Shown in pieces: positions 8,215 to 17,257 of a DNA stretch of 64,000 nucleotides. The number at the start of each line of letters is the position of its first letter. Position 1 is the first letter of the stretch. The DNA lies in assembly GCA_934875375.1 (NCBI GenBank), contig CAKXHL010000011.1:1-64000 (forward strand), in the 5' to 3' direction. The notes under the pieces were generated by a model that saw only the letters and a program-made list of their open reading frames with translations, was not told the origin of the DNA and made no database searches. The DNA comes from an uncultured bacterium. GTDB lineage: Bacteria > Bacillota > Clostridia > Oscillospirales > Ruminococcaceae. The position numbers were made by a program, and so were the translations under genes.

Positions 8215-8295
8215 TATAATGGAACCAGAAGCATTTGATTTGTTCCGGGGCCGCCATCCTCTCTCGCCCCGGAAGTCCGCCTTTTTTATGCGGAC
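8215..8295 (+). promoter_or_regulatory. Promoter and two-hairpin leader of the DUF1538/PII-like operon
   Basis: A TATAAT at 8215-8220 precedes a leader with two consecutive hairpins: TTCCGGGGC (8243-8251) with GCCCCGGAA (8266-8274), then GTCCGC (8275-8280) with GCGGAC (8290-8295) whose loop is a T-rich CTTTTTTAT. The T run lies nine bases after the first stem, so the two could be alternative structures in an attenuator. I recognise no known riboswitch core. Confidence 0.45.
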
Positions 8296-8358
8296 ACAGG
8301 TTCTTATGCTTGCAGGGAATTTTCCCCGACCATCTGGACATAGGAGGGGCGCTGATAT

Positions 8359-9867
8359 TTGAATAAAAAACTCAAAGAAAAAATTCATGAATCCTTTTCG
8401 TCTGTCATCCCGATCACATTGATTGTGCTGCTGTTAAGCACTACGGCAGCGCCCATGAATCTGGAGACACTGATGCTCTTTTTAACCGGTGCGGTGCTGC
8501 TGGTGATCGGCATGGGATTTTTTACCCTTGGCGCCGATATGGCAATGATGCCCATTGGCCAGCAGGCGGGAGAGCAGCTGACCCGCACCAAAAAGCTTTG
8601 GCTGATTATTGCCTGCTGTTTTGTAGTGGGCATTGTCATCACCGTTGCCGAGCCGGATCTGCAGGTTTTGGCCCGGCAAACCCCGGCCGTACCGGATCTC
8701 GTGCTGATTCTGACGGTGGCGGTGGGCGTTGGCCTGTTTCTGGTGCTGGCTTTTCTTCGTATTTTGTTCCGCTGGAACCTTTCCACGCTGCTTTTGCTGT
8801 TTTACTCGTTGATCTTTGTCCTGGCCTTTTGGGTGCCGGATTCGTTTCTCGCCGTTGCCTTTGATTCCGGCGGCGTCACCACCGGGCCGATTACCGTGCC
8901 GTTTATTATGGCGCTGGGTCTGGGGCTTACCGCAGTACGCAGCGACAATGACGCCGAGGACGACAGCTTTGGCCTGGTCGCCCTGTGCTCTATTGGACCG
9001 ATTCTGTCTGTGCTGATTCTGGGACTTTTGTATAATCCGGCCGGTTCTAGCTACACGCCGCTGGAAATCCCGGTTCTGTCAAGCACCAAGGAGCTTTTTG
9101 GGGAATTTGGGCGGGCTATCCCCGATTACGCACAGGAGGTCATGCTGGCCCTGACTCCTGTCCTGCTTTTGTTTTTGGTGTTGCAGGCCTTTTTTCTAAA
9201 GCTGCGCCGCAGACAGCTCATTAAAATCCTGATCGGCCTTCTCTACACCCTGATTGGGCTGACCTTATTCCTCACCGGCGTAAACGTGGGCTTTATGCCC
9301 GCCGGCTACTATTTGGGCGGGCAGATTTCCCAGCTTTCCTACAACTGGATTTTAGTCCCTCTCGCTATGCTGATCGGCTTTTACATTGTTAAGGCGGAGC
9401 CGGCGGTTCTGGTGCTGAACAAACAGGTGGAAAATGTGACCGGCGGCGCCATTTCCCAACGGGCGATGATGGCCAGTCTTTCCATCGGTATGGCGGTTTC
9501 TCTGGGGCTTTCCATGATCCGGGTGCTGACCGGCCTTTCGGTTCTTTGGTTTTTAATCCCGGGCTATGGTCTTGCGCTGGGTCTGTCTCTCGTTACCCCC
9601 CAGATTTTCACCGCTATCGCTTTTGATTCCGGCGGCGTGGCTTCCGGCCCGATGACCGCCACCTTTTTGCTTCCTTTCGCCATGGGCGCCTGCGATGCAG
9701 TCGGCGGCAATATTCTCACCGATGCATTCGGTATTGTGGCCATGGTGGCCATGACGCCGCTGATTACCATTCAGCTGCTGGGACTTTTGTACCGGCTGAA
9801 AACTCGCGATCATCCTGCTCTCGGGACAGAAAAAAGCACAGAGGATGAAATCATTGATTTTCACTAG
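8359..9867 (+). CDS. DUF1538 domain membrane protein (putative transporter, tandem duplicated)
   Basis: 502-residue integral membrane protein with about 12 hydrophobic helices and an internal duplication. The two halves share the signature FDSGGVTTGPITVPF near residue 171 and FDSGGVASGPMTATF near residue 422, as well as NVGFMPAGYYLG/FTLGADMAMMPIG repeats. This is the DUF1538 (PF07556) family, of unknown substrate. The start is a TTG at 8359 with AGGAGG 11 bases upstream. Its stop codon overlaps the ribosome site of the next gene, a PII-like protein, so the pair is co-translated. By analogy with the AmtB-GlnK pair, the soluble partner may gate this membrane protein; that is inference. Confidence 0.85.
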   Translation: MNKKLKEKIHESFSSVIPITLIVLLLSTTAAPMNLETLMLFLTGAVLLVIGMGFFTLGADMAMMPIGQQAGEQLTRTKKLWLIIACCFVVGIVITVAEPDLQVLARQTPAVPDLVLILTVAVGVGLFLVLAFLRILFRWNLSTLLLLFYSLIFVLAFWVPDSFLAVAFDSGGVTTGPITVPFIMALGLGLTAVRSDNDAEDDSFGLVALCSIGPILSVLILGLLYNPAGSSYTPLEIPVLSSTKELFGEFGRAIPDYAQEVMLALTPVLLLFLVLQAFFLKLRRRQLIKILIGLLYTLIGLTLFLTGVNVGFMPAGYYLGGQISQLSYNWILVPLAMLIGFYIVKAEPAVLVLNKQVENVTGGAISQRAMMASLSIGMAVSLGLSMIRVLTGLSVLWFLIPGYGLALGLSLVTPQIFTAIAFDSGGVASGPMTATFLLPFAMGACDAVGGNILTDAFGIVAMVAMTPLITIQLLGLLYRLKTRDHPALGTEKSTEDEIIDFH

Positions 9868-9880
9868 GAGGAATCCGAAA

Positions 9881-10624
9881 ATGCCTGAAAATAAAGCAGC
9901 CCATTTCCCGGTGAAATGGCTGATTACCATTGTGGACCGCGGCCGGGGAGAAATGGCGGCGGAACTGCTGAACCAGGTTCATAAAAGCGTTCATATGATC
10001 AGTCTGGGCAAGGGGACCGCCAGTTCTGAAATCATGGATTATCTGGGCCTGGATGAACCGGAAAAGGATATTGTCATGAGCCTGATTCCACAGCCTCTGG
10101 AAAAAAAGCTTTTGCAGGTGCTGGGCGATAGAATGGCGCTTTCCTCCCCCGGAAAAGGAATCGCCTTTACCATTTCTTTAGACAGTATCAGCACGGCTGT
10201 AACCCATCATGCAGACCCCGGAAACTGCATGCAGACATTGATTCAAAAGGAGGCCACCTTTGCCATGCCGGAAAACAAATCATTCGCCCTGATCGCCGCT
10301 GTTATTCCTCACGGAGAGTCGGATCTTGTAGTAGACGCCACCCGCGCCGCCGGCGCCCGGGGGGGCACCATGATCCGTGCGCGGGCGCTGGGCGCCGAAG
10401 AGGCCAGCCGGTTTTTTCACATCACCATCCAACCGGAAAAAGAGGTGGTCTTTACCATTGTCCCCTCATCCATCAAAAAGGCCGTCATGCAGTCCATCTG
10501 CAACCGTATCCTGGAAAAAAGCGGCGAACACGGCATTGTGTTCTCCCTTCCGGTGGATGAGGCGCTGGGGCTGCGCATGCCCCAAACAGAGGATGTCACC
10601 GAGGGTCTTTCCGGCCAGGCTTAA
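9881..10624 (+). CDS. Tandem PII-like regulatory protein partnered with DUF1538
   Basis: 247-residue soluble protein built of two PII-like (GlnB-fold) halves, about residues 1-112 and 125-247. The second half has a clear nucleotide-loop style motif, GARGGTMIRARALG near residue 157; the first has a divergent counterpart, HMISLGKGTASSEIMDYLG near residue 36. PII proteins sense ATP/ADP and 2-oxoglutarate and bind transporters or enzymes as trimers; a covalent tandem cannot form the standard trimer with identical subunits. The start at 9881 has TAGGAGG immediately after the DUF1538 stop. The pairing predicts a role in regulating the DUF1538 membrane protein. Confidence 0.78.
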   Translation: MPENKAAHFPVKWLITIVDRGRGEMAAELLNQVHKSVHMISLGKGTASSEIMDYLGLDEPEKDIVMSLIPQPLEKKLLQVLGDRMALSSPGKGIAFTISLDSISTAVTHHADPGNCMQTLIQKEATFAMPENKSFALIAAVIPHGESDLVVDATRAAGARGGTMIRARALGAEEASRFFHITIQPEKEVVFTIVPSSIKKAVMQSICNRILEKSGEHGIVFSLPVDEALGLRMPQTEDVTEGLSGQA

Positions 10625-10844
10625 TTTGCCATACTTTTGCTCTGCGTCCACTTCGTTTGGATAAAAAACGGGGCAGACGCTTTTTTTCTCAAAATTGTGC
10701 AGACAAAACCGCCTTTTCCGTCTGCTTGTGCAGAAAGAGGGAACAAGTTTGTATAAAATCGCTATATAAAATTTTGTCAGTTTTTAGTACAATATGGTTT
10801 AGTGGGTGTTTATTCCACAGGAATTTTTGAGAAGGAGAAAAACA
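10625..10844 (+). other. Intergenic region before the purine permease
   Basis: No gene seen. It contains a weak GC-rich hairpin ending in CAGACGC followed by seven T (to about 10687), a possible terminator for the PII-like gene, and a second hairpin GCAGAC (10699-10704) with GTCTGC (10720-10725). The stretch 10745-10800 is AT-rich and holds TATAAA/TACAAT-like sequences but no convincing -35/-10 pair. I found no purine-riboswitch core. Confidence 0.4.
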
Positions 10845-12266
10845 ATGGAGAAAATTTTTAAGCTGAAGGAAAACGGTACAAACGTAAAGACCGAAATCCT
10901 GGCCGGCTTGACCACGTTCATGACGATGGCTTATATCATCGCCCTGAACCCCAATCTGCTCACCGGCTTCGACAGGGGCAGCCAGCTGTGGAACGGCGTG
11001 TTCCTGGCTACCTGCATTGCCTCCGCCATTGCAATGTTTGTCATGGCATTTCTGGCCAACAAACCCTTTGCCCTGGCGCCCGGCATGGGGCTTAACAGCT
11101 TCTTTGCGGTTGTGGTTGCCAACATCGTCAGCCTGACGGGGTTGAGCTACCTGCAATCCTTCCAGGCGGCGCTGTGCATTATCCTGATTGAAGGCATTAT
11201 CTTTTTGATTCTTTCCCTGCTGAACATCCGGGAAAAAATCGTCGATTGCATCCCCCTGGGCGTGCGGATGGGCATTGCGCCCGGCATTGGCCTGATGCTG
11301 ATGAACATCGGCCTGGGTTCCAACGTGGGCATCTATTCGGCGGACGGCGGTCCGTTCTATGTCATGCGTGACTTCTTTGGCGCCCTGACTCCCTCGGTCA
11401 TCAAAGGCAACATGGGCGATGCGTACCCGGAAATGGTATTGACCGTCGTTACCATGTTTGTCGGCCTGTTCGCCATCTGTATCCTGGCAAAACTCGGTGT
11501 AAAAGGCGCCGTACTGCTGGGTATGCTGATTTCCTGCATCATTTACTGGGCAGGCGAAGCGATCTTCCTAGGCAACAACCCGTTCGCTTCTCTGGCAACT
11601 GCTTCCTTTGTTCCGCCTTTTGCCGACATGGCTGCGACCACCCTGTTCAAATTTGATTTCAAAACCTTTTTCTCGATCGGCTGGTTTACGATCATCACCC
11701 TGATTATCACCTTCTGCATGATCGATATGTTTGATACCATCGGCACCTTTGTAGGTACCGCTTCCCGCGCCGGTATGATGGACAAAAACGGCAAAATGCC
11801 GAAAATGAAAGAAGCGCTGGTCGCCGATGCCGTGGGTACCATTGCCGGTGCTGTCACCGGTACTTCCACCGTTACCACTTTCGTGGAATCCGCTTCCGGC
11901 GTTGAGGCTGGCGGCCGCACCGGTCTGACCGCGCTGACCACCGGTATCCTCTTCCTGGCCTGCATCTTCATCGCTCCCATTGCCGCGATCATTCCCGCTG
12001 CCGCTACTTCCGCAGCGCTGATCTATGTCGGTGTTCTGATGCTCAGCGGACTGAAAAATGTTCATTTCGACGACCTGACCGAAATCGTTCCTGTTGCGCT
12101 GATGCTCATTTCCATGCCGATTTCCGGATCGATCGGCCATGGTATTGGACTGGGCCTGATTGCCTACACTGTCATCAAAGTTTTCACCGGCAAAGCCAAA
12201 GATGTTTCGTTTGTTACTTACATCATTTCCGTTCTGTTCTTAGTGAAATTCTTCCTGGTTGTGTAA
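10845..12266 (+). CDS. NCS2 family purine (guanine/hypoxanthine/adenine) permease
   Basis: 473-residue, 12-helix membrane transporter of the AzgA/PbuG branch of the NCS2 family. Supporting motifs: EILAGLTTFMTMAYIIALNP at residues 18-37, APGMGLNSFFAVVV near residue 81, and the second-repeat GTSTVTTFVESASGVEAGGRTG near residue 339. It imports a purine base with protons. The start at 10845 has AAGGAG nine bases upstream. It is monocistronic: its own terminator follows 20 bases after the stop. Which purine is used cannot be told from the sequence; the AzgA/PbuG group covers guanine, hypoxanthine and adenine. Confidence 0.9.
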   Translation: MEKIFKLKENGTNVKTEILAGLTTFMTMAYIIALNPNLLTGFDRGSQLWNGVFLATCIASAIAMFVMAFLANKPFALAPGMGLNSFFAVVVANIVSLTGLSYLQSFQAALCIILIEGIIFLILSLLNIREKIVDCIPLGVRMGIAPGIGLMLMNIGLGSNVGIYSADGGPFYVMRDFFGALTPSVIKGNMGDAYPEMVLTVVTMFVGLFAICILAKLGVKGAVLLGMLISCIIYWAGEAIFLGNNPFASLATASFVPPFADMAATTLFKFDFKTFFSIGWFTIITLIITFCMIDMFDTIGTFVGTASRAGMMDKNGKMPKMKEALVADAVGTIAGAVTGTSTVTTFVESASGVEAGGRTGLTALTTGILFLACIFIAPIAAIIPAAATSAALIYVGVLMLSGLKNVHFDDLTEIVPVALMLISMPISGSIGHGIGLGLIAYTVIKVFTGKAKDVSFVTYIISVLFLVKFFLVV

Positions 12267-12288
12267 GCAAAAATCCGCATTTTCCAAA

Positions 12289-12317
12289 AGAGGGGCCATT
12301 TGGCCCCTCTTTTTTTG
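12289..12317 (+). terminator. Intrinsic terminator of the NCS2 gene
   Basis: AGAGGGGCC with GGCCCCTCT, loop ATTT, then seven T. Confidence 0.92.
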
Positions 12318-12324
12318 TGTATAT

Positions 12325-12368
12325 GATGAAAAGCCCGCCAATTTTTAAAAAATCAGCGGGCTTTTCAT
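12325..12368 (-). terminator. Intrinsic terminator of the WYL regulator
   Basis: GATGAAAAGCCCGC pairs with GCGGGCTTTTCAT around an AT-rich loop. Lies just past the stop of the WYL gene, back to back with the NCS2 terminator. Confidence 0.8.
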
Positions 12369-12383
12369 AACGTTTCAAATGAT

Positions 12384-13391
12384 TTATCGCCTTTTGGGGG
12401 AATCGCCACCCACCTCATAGCATTTCTGTGCCCGGCAAAGCTGTTCCATCATTCCCCGCACCGCTGTTTCTGGTGAAAGGATGCGCACCCCCTCGCCAAG
12501 GGCAAAGATCCAACCGTAAAACTGGGGGCTCAGCACCACGCGGGTATAGATTTCAAAAAAGCCGTCCTCCTTTGGAAAAACGGTGACGTCTTTGCCGAAC
12601 CGATCCATCACCACGCCAACCAGCCGGTTTTCAAAACGCAGCCGGACCATCTCCTCCTCGCCGCCGAACATGGAAAACACCTTCCGGGAATAGTCCGCCA
12701 TATCCAGCTTTTGAAACTGCTCATTACCCTGCCTGGGCGCATCTAACGGCTGTATTTCGGTCATTTTATCCACCCGGTAGTGCTTTAAAATTCCCGCCTG
12801 GGCATCATATCCCAGCATATAGTAATTTTCATCGTCCCACGCTAAGGCAAAGGGACTGATGCGGTACTGGGCGCCGTTATGACGGAACCGCCGCTTTTTT
12901 TCCACCGTATATTCAAAATACCGAAATCCGATTTGGCGGTTTTGGCCAATGGCCATGTGGATCCGATCGATGTTATAATACACGCTCTCATTCATCGCCT
13001 TAATCCGGCCCGCCACAAATACCTGACGCTGTAGCTGCCTGGCCTGATGCACGCTAGTGAGGCTTTCCAGCTTTTTGATCAGCTCCATGGATTTTTTGCA
13101 GGTGATGAATTTAGACGCCTGCACGCTATCCACCAGCAATTTTAACTCCGCCAGCTGAAAGGTACGGTTCGGCACATGATAGCCGCTCCCTTTTACGAAC
13201 TCCACATCCACGCCGAACTGACGCAGCTGCTCCATATCGTCATATAAACTTTTTCGCTCCGCTTCTATCCCCTGCTGCGCCAAAAGTTCCGTCAGGCGGG
13301 CCAAAGGAAGGAAATGGTCCTCATCGGTCTGCTCCAGCAAAATTTGCATCAAGCACAGCAGCTTTCTCTTTTGATTGGTCGATTTCGACAC
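12384..13391 (-). CDS. WYL-domain transcriptional regulator (YafY family)
   Basis: 335-residue regulator: N-terminal winged helix-turn-helix (about residues 8-65, with the recognition segment AERKSLYDDMEQL), central WYL domain (about 140-215, with FRYFEYTVEKKRRF and SPFALAWDDENYYMLGY) and a C-terminal WCX extension (about 240-325). WYL proteins bind nucleic-acid or nucleotide ligands and control stress or defence genes. The start is GTG at 13391, with GGAGG nine bases upstream. It is convergent with the purine permease and nothing is co-transcribed, so its targets are unknown. Confidence 0.9.
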   Translation of the reverse strand: MSKSTNQKRKLLCLMQILLEQTDEDHFLPLARLTELLAQQGIEAERKSLYDDMEQLRQFGVDVEFVKGSGYHVPNRTFQLAELKLLVDSVQASKFITCKKSMELIKKLESLTSVHQARQLQRQVFVAGRIKAMNESVYYNIDRIHMAIGQNRQIGFRYFEYTVEKKRRFRHNGAQYRISPFALAWDDENYYMLGYDAQAGILKHYRVDKMTEIQPLDAPRQGNEQFQKLDMADYSRKVFSMFGGEEEMVRLRFENRLVGVVMDRFGKDVTVFPKEDGFFEIYTRVVLSPQFYGWIFALGEGVRILSPETAVRGMMEQLCRAQKCYEVGGDSPKRR

Positions 13392-13456
13392 GGCAGTTTC
13401 CCTCCTCCTGTTTTCTTTATTGTATCAAATCCCGTGGTTTCCCGCAATCCAAGCCA

Positions 13457-13483
13457 GAAAATCCTCTGCCAAAGGCAGAGGAT
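13457..13483 (-). terminator. Intrinsic terminator of the surface-protein gene
   Basis: Minus strand ATCCTCTGCC, loop TTT, GGCAGAGGAT, then TTTTCT. Starts 12 bases after the stop codon at 13495. Confidence 0.85.
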
Positions 13484-13494
13484 CTTCTCTGTTT

Positions 13495-16400
13495 TTATTC
13501 GATCTCTCTTCTCCTGCGGCGATGAGACGCCACCGCCCAGATGCCGACAATCAACGCGGTCAGGATACCGGCACCCGCCAAAATCACGCCGGCACTGATA
13601 TGGAACAGGTCCTCTTCCGGCTGCGCAGGATCCGGCTGGTCGTAAGGGATCTCCGGCAGGCTTTCCGGCACATGCTCCGAGGAGGATGAGGAAGTCTCCA
13701 AGAGCAGGGAGCTTTCGACAGGCGGAACCGAAGAAGCACTGGGCTGCACGGCCGGCAAAGATGGCGCCGGTTTGGATAAACCCTCGTTATGGTGTCCGTC
13801 GGGCTCTGCATAAAGCTTTTCCAACTGGTACAGCGAATCATAACTCAAGCCGTTGTCCGGCTGCGCTTTTCCTGCCGGGATCAGAAAGGTTTTACCGCCA
13901 TTCCAGTGGATTTTTAACGCCACGCCCGGATGATTACGCAAAGCGGACATGACCCGCCAATTCATATCGGTAAAATCGCCCGCGTCTACCGTGATGGTAT
14001 CACCGCTTTGGGCACGCTTGATCTGGTTTGCCACACTCTCCCAAAAAGCGTCCTGCTTTTCTTCAAAGCTCTGCGGTTCATCCGGCTCCTGCTCCCCGGC
14101 GCCGCCAGACTTTTCCCAGCCAATGGCATAAGGCGAAAAACGGCGCAGATGCAAAATCAACTCCCCGCTATGAACCTCCAGGTATTCCCCATCCCTGTTT
14201 TCCAAAGCCGTGAGCGATTGCAGTTTTCCGCCGTGCAACCGGTAAGCAATCCAATCTTTCTTTCCCTGCAAAGACGATGGTATCGGGATATGGATTTCGA
14301 CTGACTCCGGCAGGCAGTTCACCTGCGCGGCGGTCGCCTTTTTGTTTTCGACAGTCTGTTTCTGCACCGAAATATCAAACAGCAACTCCTGGCGGAACGT
14401 TCTTTTGGATTTCAGGCGGTCTGTCAGGGCCTTGCAGTCCAAACAGGCGGTCTCTTCGCCCTTCACTGTCATTGTCAGAATAACAGAACCGCCACTGGCC
14501 GCCGCAGCCAGATCTTTCTGCGTCACACCGGCGGCTGAGTCTGCGTTTTCTCCTACCAGATCCGGGGAGAACATGCTGTCCAGCCCGCCGACGATCCATT
14601 CCGTGTCGGTCAGAACCTGGACCACGCTGCTGGTATTGCTCTGCGGCAGCACCACATCCCAGCGTTTTGTCTGATCCGTGAGACATACCATGCTGGTCAT
14701 GGTCAGCGACCCATCTGCCAGGGAAACGACCATCTGGTACAACCCCGGCGAAATGGTTTCGATCCCATAGCTTCCGTCGTCTTGCACCACCCCGGCCGCT
14801 ATCACATTCCTTCCCCGCTTGAACGCTACCTTTGCACCTGCGGCAGGTTTTTCACCGCGGGTGACCTTTCCTGTCAAATCATAGGAAACCGCCGGCTTTG
14901 CATACAGCTGCGCGCCGTCTTGCCAAAGGGCAAAGCTGCCGTCATCACAGGCGAAGGCAGCCTTTCCCGCCAACGCCGCCTGCTCACTGGAAAATAACAC
15001 CGCAGCGCCGGAGACCGGAAGAAAGCCCATCTCCCCAGTCAGGCGATAGCGCCCCACGCCAATCTTCGCGGCTGCATCCAAAGCCCCGGTTACGGACACC
15101 GGAGCGCCCGCTGTTTCGCTTTGTTCCAGATAAAGAAGGTTATTGTATGAAATCCGTTTGCCGGCGGCGTCTTCCACAAAATTGCCCCAAATCACCGCCG
15201 CACCTTCCACCTGCACCGATTCTGCCCGTTCAGCGGATACGCCGCCGCCCGTATGAACAGCCTTCCCCGCCAGCGTACCTATCACGGCGCGGTTTCCGCT
15301 GATGGAACCGTTGTCCGAAACAGTCAAAACCGCACGGTCCGACAGGGTGACGCCCCCGCCGGTTCCTGCGTTCTCAAAGATCCGGGCACTGCCGCCCAGC
15401 AGGATTTGAGAATCGGCCACCGCCTGCACACCGCCTACGCAGGACATCACGCTTTGTTCACTCCCGGCGACGGCACTGTTATGGCAGACAGACGCGTTTG
15501 CTTCCATCCGCAGCACACTTGCGTCCAGATAAACGCCGCCTGCATTGGCCGCCGCACGGTTATCCCGGACCGCTGCGTCTGCGGTCAGTACCAGTGTCCC
15601 TTCCAATACCATTACACCGCCGGCCGCCGGTTTCTCCGCCTTTTCATTGTCGTTGTTTTGCAGCGCCGCTCCGGCATCCAAAACCAAAGTCCCGCTCTGA
15701 ACCACCGCCAGCGGAGATTGGGATTTTGCCCCGCCGTTTTGCCGGCGCAGTACGGACGTTTCGGCGCTCCAAATCGCGCCGCCGTCCAGTATGATATTTT
15801 TTAGCGTCAACTGTCCGCCGGATTCGACCGATACCAGGCTGCCGGAATAGGAATCTTTGCGGGAAACGGTATAAGATCCGCCATCTTTCCCGGTTAAGGT
15901 CAGTGCCTTGGCAGACACGGCAAGCGGCTGATCCAACGCAAGATCCTGCGCCAGCTCAATCACTGCTTTGTCCCCGGCGTCCTGTACGGCCTGCTGTAGG
16001 CTGGTGTATGGCGTCGATCCAATATAGGCTACCGGCAGTACCGTTTTGACCTGGACGGCTTTTGGCAAAACAGGCTGGCCGGCATCTACCGCGTCGCTGC
16101 CGTCCGCAGGCTGATAATGCGAAAACTCGCCTAACAAAGCTGCGGCCGACCCGGTGGTGGAGACCGCATTTCCCGCCGTCTGCCCCGCACCGCCTGAAAA
16201 AACGCCGCCGGTCAGCTTGATCGATTCTTCACCGGACAAAACGGCGAGTCCATTTCCACCGGTTCCCGCAGAGGACATGCCGCCGGTATAAAATCCGTCC
16301 TGGATTTCCAAATTACCCTGGCTGACTGCAATGGCATGGCCGCCGGCCATACTCCCAGCCCCTCCGGTTGCTCTGGCTGTTTTACCCATCAGAGAGGAAC

Positions 16401-17205
16401 CGGCTTCCATCCGAATCGCAGCGCCGCCGGTATGGCCGCTGCCCCCGGTCAGCGTTCCGCTGCGAAGCTCCAATTTTGACCCTACCTGCAAATGTGCAGC
16501 AGAGGCGCCGTTGCCCTTTTGAGGTTGCTGCGGTGTTTCCGCTCCGCCGCTGCCGCCGGTTAAGGCCGCGCCGGACAGGACCATCGACCCGCTGTTTTTC
16601 ACAGCGGCCTCTCCGTTTCCCGCCGGCAGGACCGTATCCGCAGGGGCACCGCTGCCGCCGTATACTTTCAGATTCTCTCCCAGTGTCAGATTGGTCCCGT
16701 CATTTTGAATTCCGATCCCGCTCTTCTGCTCCGCCGTGCCTGCGGCACCCTGTATGATGCCGTTGCAGATGGTTACATTTTTTGCGCAAACCCAAACCGC
16801 CGGCGCTCCAGCCGGCCCGGTAACCGTTTTTCCCTGCAGATCCAGCACCGTGCCATCCTGTGTAATCACGATGGTTTCCGGCACATTATGCGCGGCAAAA
16901 TACGCCTGTAACAGCGAAAACTTTTGCCAATCACCCATCGCCTGCTGTTCGGGATTCAATGCGGCAAAGGCGTTTTCCGCCTGCCGCATCTGCTCCTTGG
17001 CCTGTTCCTGCTTCTCCCGGTTCATGGCCTCCACCTCGTCCGGTGCGGGCAGCCCGTCAATCTTTTCCCTTGCCGCCGTTACCGGACAGTCCCCTTCGTG
17101 TATCTGCCCGCAGACAGAACAGGGTACGTCTTTTGCACTGGCAGGCAAAAACGCCAGCAAAAGGCACGCTGCCAACAACAAGCTCCACCATTTCTTTCCT
17201 TTCAT
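13495..17205 (-). CDS. Large cell-surface protein with right-handed beta-helix repeats and C-terminal membrane anchor
   Basis: About 1,236 residues. A signal peptide (WWSLLLAACLLLAFLPASA) is followed by a small Cys cluster CSVCGQIHEGDC, a short coiled coil (residues 50-90), then long stretches of G/S/T-rich repeats with NAGGVYLD, GTGGGVTLSD and HTGGGVSAER steps typical of pectate-lyase-like parallel beta-helices (residues about 110-700). A carboxypeptidase-regulatory-like/Cna-B-like segment follows (TGKVTRGEKPAAGAKVAFKRG), then an S/P-rich spacer and a final hydrophobic helix (ISAGVILAGAGILTALIVGIWAV) with an RRRRR stop-transfer. No LPxTG motif. The start is one of two adjacent ATGs after GGAGG. 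Likely an adhesin or glycan-facing protein; enzymatic residues are not apparent. Confidence 0.8.
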   Translation of the reverse strand: MKGKKWWSLLLAACLLLAFLPASAKDVPCSVCGQIHEGDCPVTAAREKIDGLPAPDEVEAMNREKQEQAKEQMRQAENAFAALNPEQQAMGDWQKFSLLQAYFAAHNVPETIVITQDGTVLDLQGKTVTGPAGAPAVWVCAKNVTICNGIIQGAAGTAEQKSGIGIQNDGTNLTLGENLKVYGGSGAPADTVLPAGNGEAAVKNSGSMVLSGAALTGGSGGAETPQQPQKGNGASAAHLQVGSKLELRSGTLTGGSGHTGGAAIRMEAGSSLMGKTARATGGAGSMAGGHAIAVSQGNLEIQDGFYTGGMSSAGTGGNGLAVLSGEESIKLTGGVFSGGAGQTAGNAVSTTGSAAALLGEFSHYQPADGSDAVDAGQPVLPKAVQVKTVLPVAYIGSTPYTSLQQAVQDAGDKAVIELAQDLALDQPLAVSAKALTLTGKDGGSYTVSRKDSYSGSLVSVESGGQLTLKNIILDGGAIWSAETSVLRRQNGGAKSQSPLAVVQSGTLVLDAGAALQNNDNEKAEKPAAGGVMVLEGTLVLTADAAVRDNRAAANAGGVYLDASVLRMEANASVCHNSAVAGSEQSVMSCVGGVQAVADSQILLGGSARIFENAGTGGGVTLSDRAVLTVSDNGSISGNRAVIGTLAGKAVHTGGGVSAERAESVQVEGAAVIWGNFVEDAAGKRISYNNLLYLEQSETAGAPVSVTGALDAAAKIGVGRYRLTGEMGFLPVSGAAVLFSSEQAALAGKAAFACDDGSFALWQDGAQLYAKPAVSYDLTGKVTRGEKPAAGAKVAFKRGRNVIAAGVVQDDGSYGIETISPGLYQMVVSLADGSLTMTSMVCLTDQTKRWDVVLPQSNTSSVVQVLTDTEWIVGGLDSMFSPDLVGENADSAAGVTQKDLAAAASGGSVILTMTVKGEETACLDCKALTDRLKSKRTFRQELLFDISVQKQTVENKKATAAQVNCLPESVEIHIPIPSSLQGKKDWIAYRLHGGKLQSLTALENRDGEYLEVHSGELILHLRRFSPYAIGWEKSGGAGEQEPDEPQSFEEKQDAFWESVANQIKRAQSGDTITVDAGDFTDMNWRVMSALRNHPGVALKIHWNGGKTFLIPAGKAQPDNGLSYDSLYQLEKLYAEPDGHHNEGLSKPAPSLPAVQPSASSVPPVESSLLLETSSSSSEHVPESLPEIPYDQPDPAQPEEDLFHISAGVILAGAGILTALIVGIWAVASHRRRRREIE

Positions 17206-17229
17206 CATCCACCCTCCTCGCCAACAGAT

Positions 17230-17256
17230 AAAAAAAGCAAGCTTTCGCAAGCCTGC
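17230..17256 (-). terminator. Intrinsic terminator/attenuator in the leader of the surface-protein gene
   Basis: Minus strand GCAGGCTT, tetraloop GCGA, AAGCTTGC (eight pairs, one G-T), followed by seven T. It lies about 25 bases before the ribosome site, inside the untranslated leader rather than after any gene on this strand, which is the place expected for a transcription attenuator. Confidence 0.7.
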
Positions 17257-17257
17257 T

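Noticed and set aside
10699..10725. Hairpin GCAGAC/GTCTGC before the purine permease as a purine riboswitch
   Set aside because: No purine-aptamer core (conserved loop sequences) is present; it is an isolated short hairpin.
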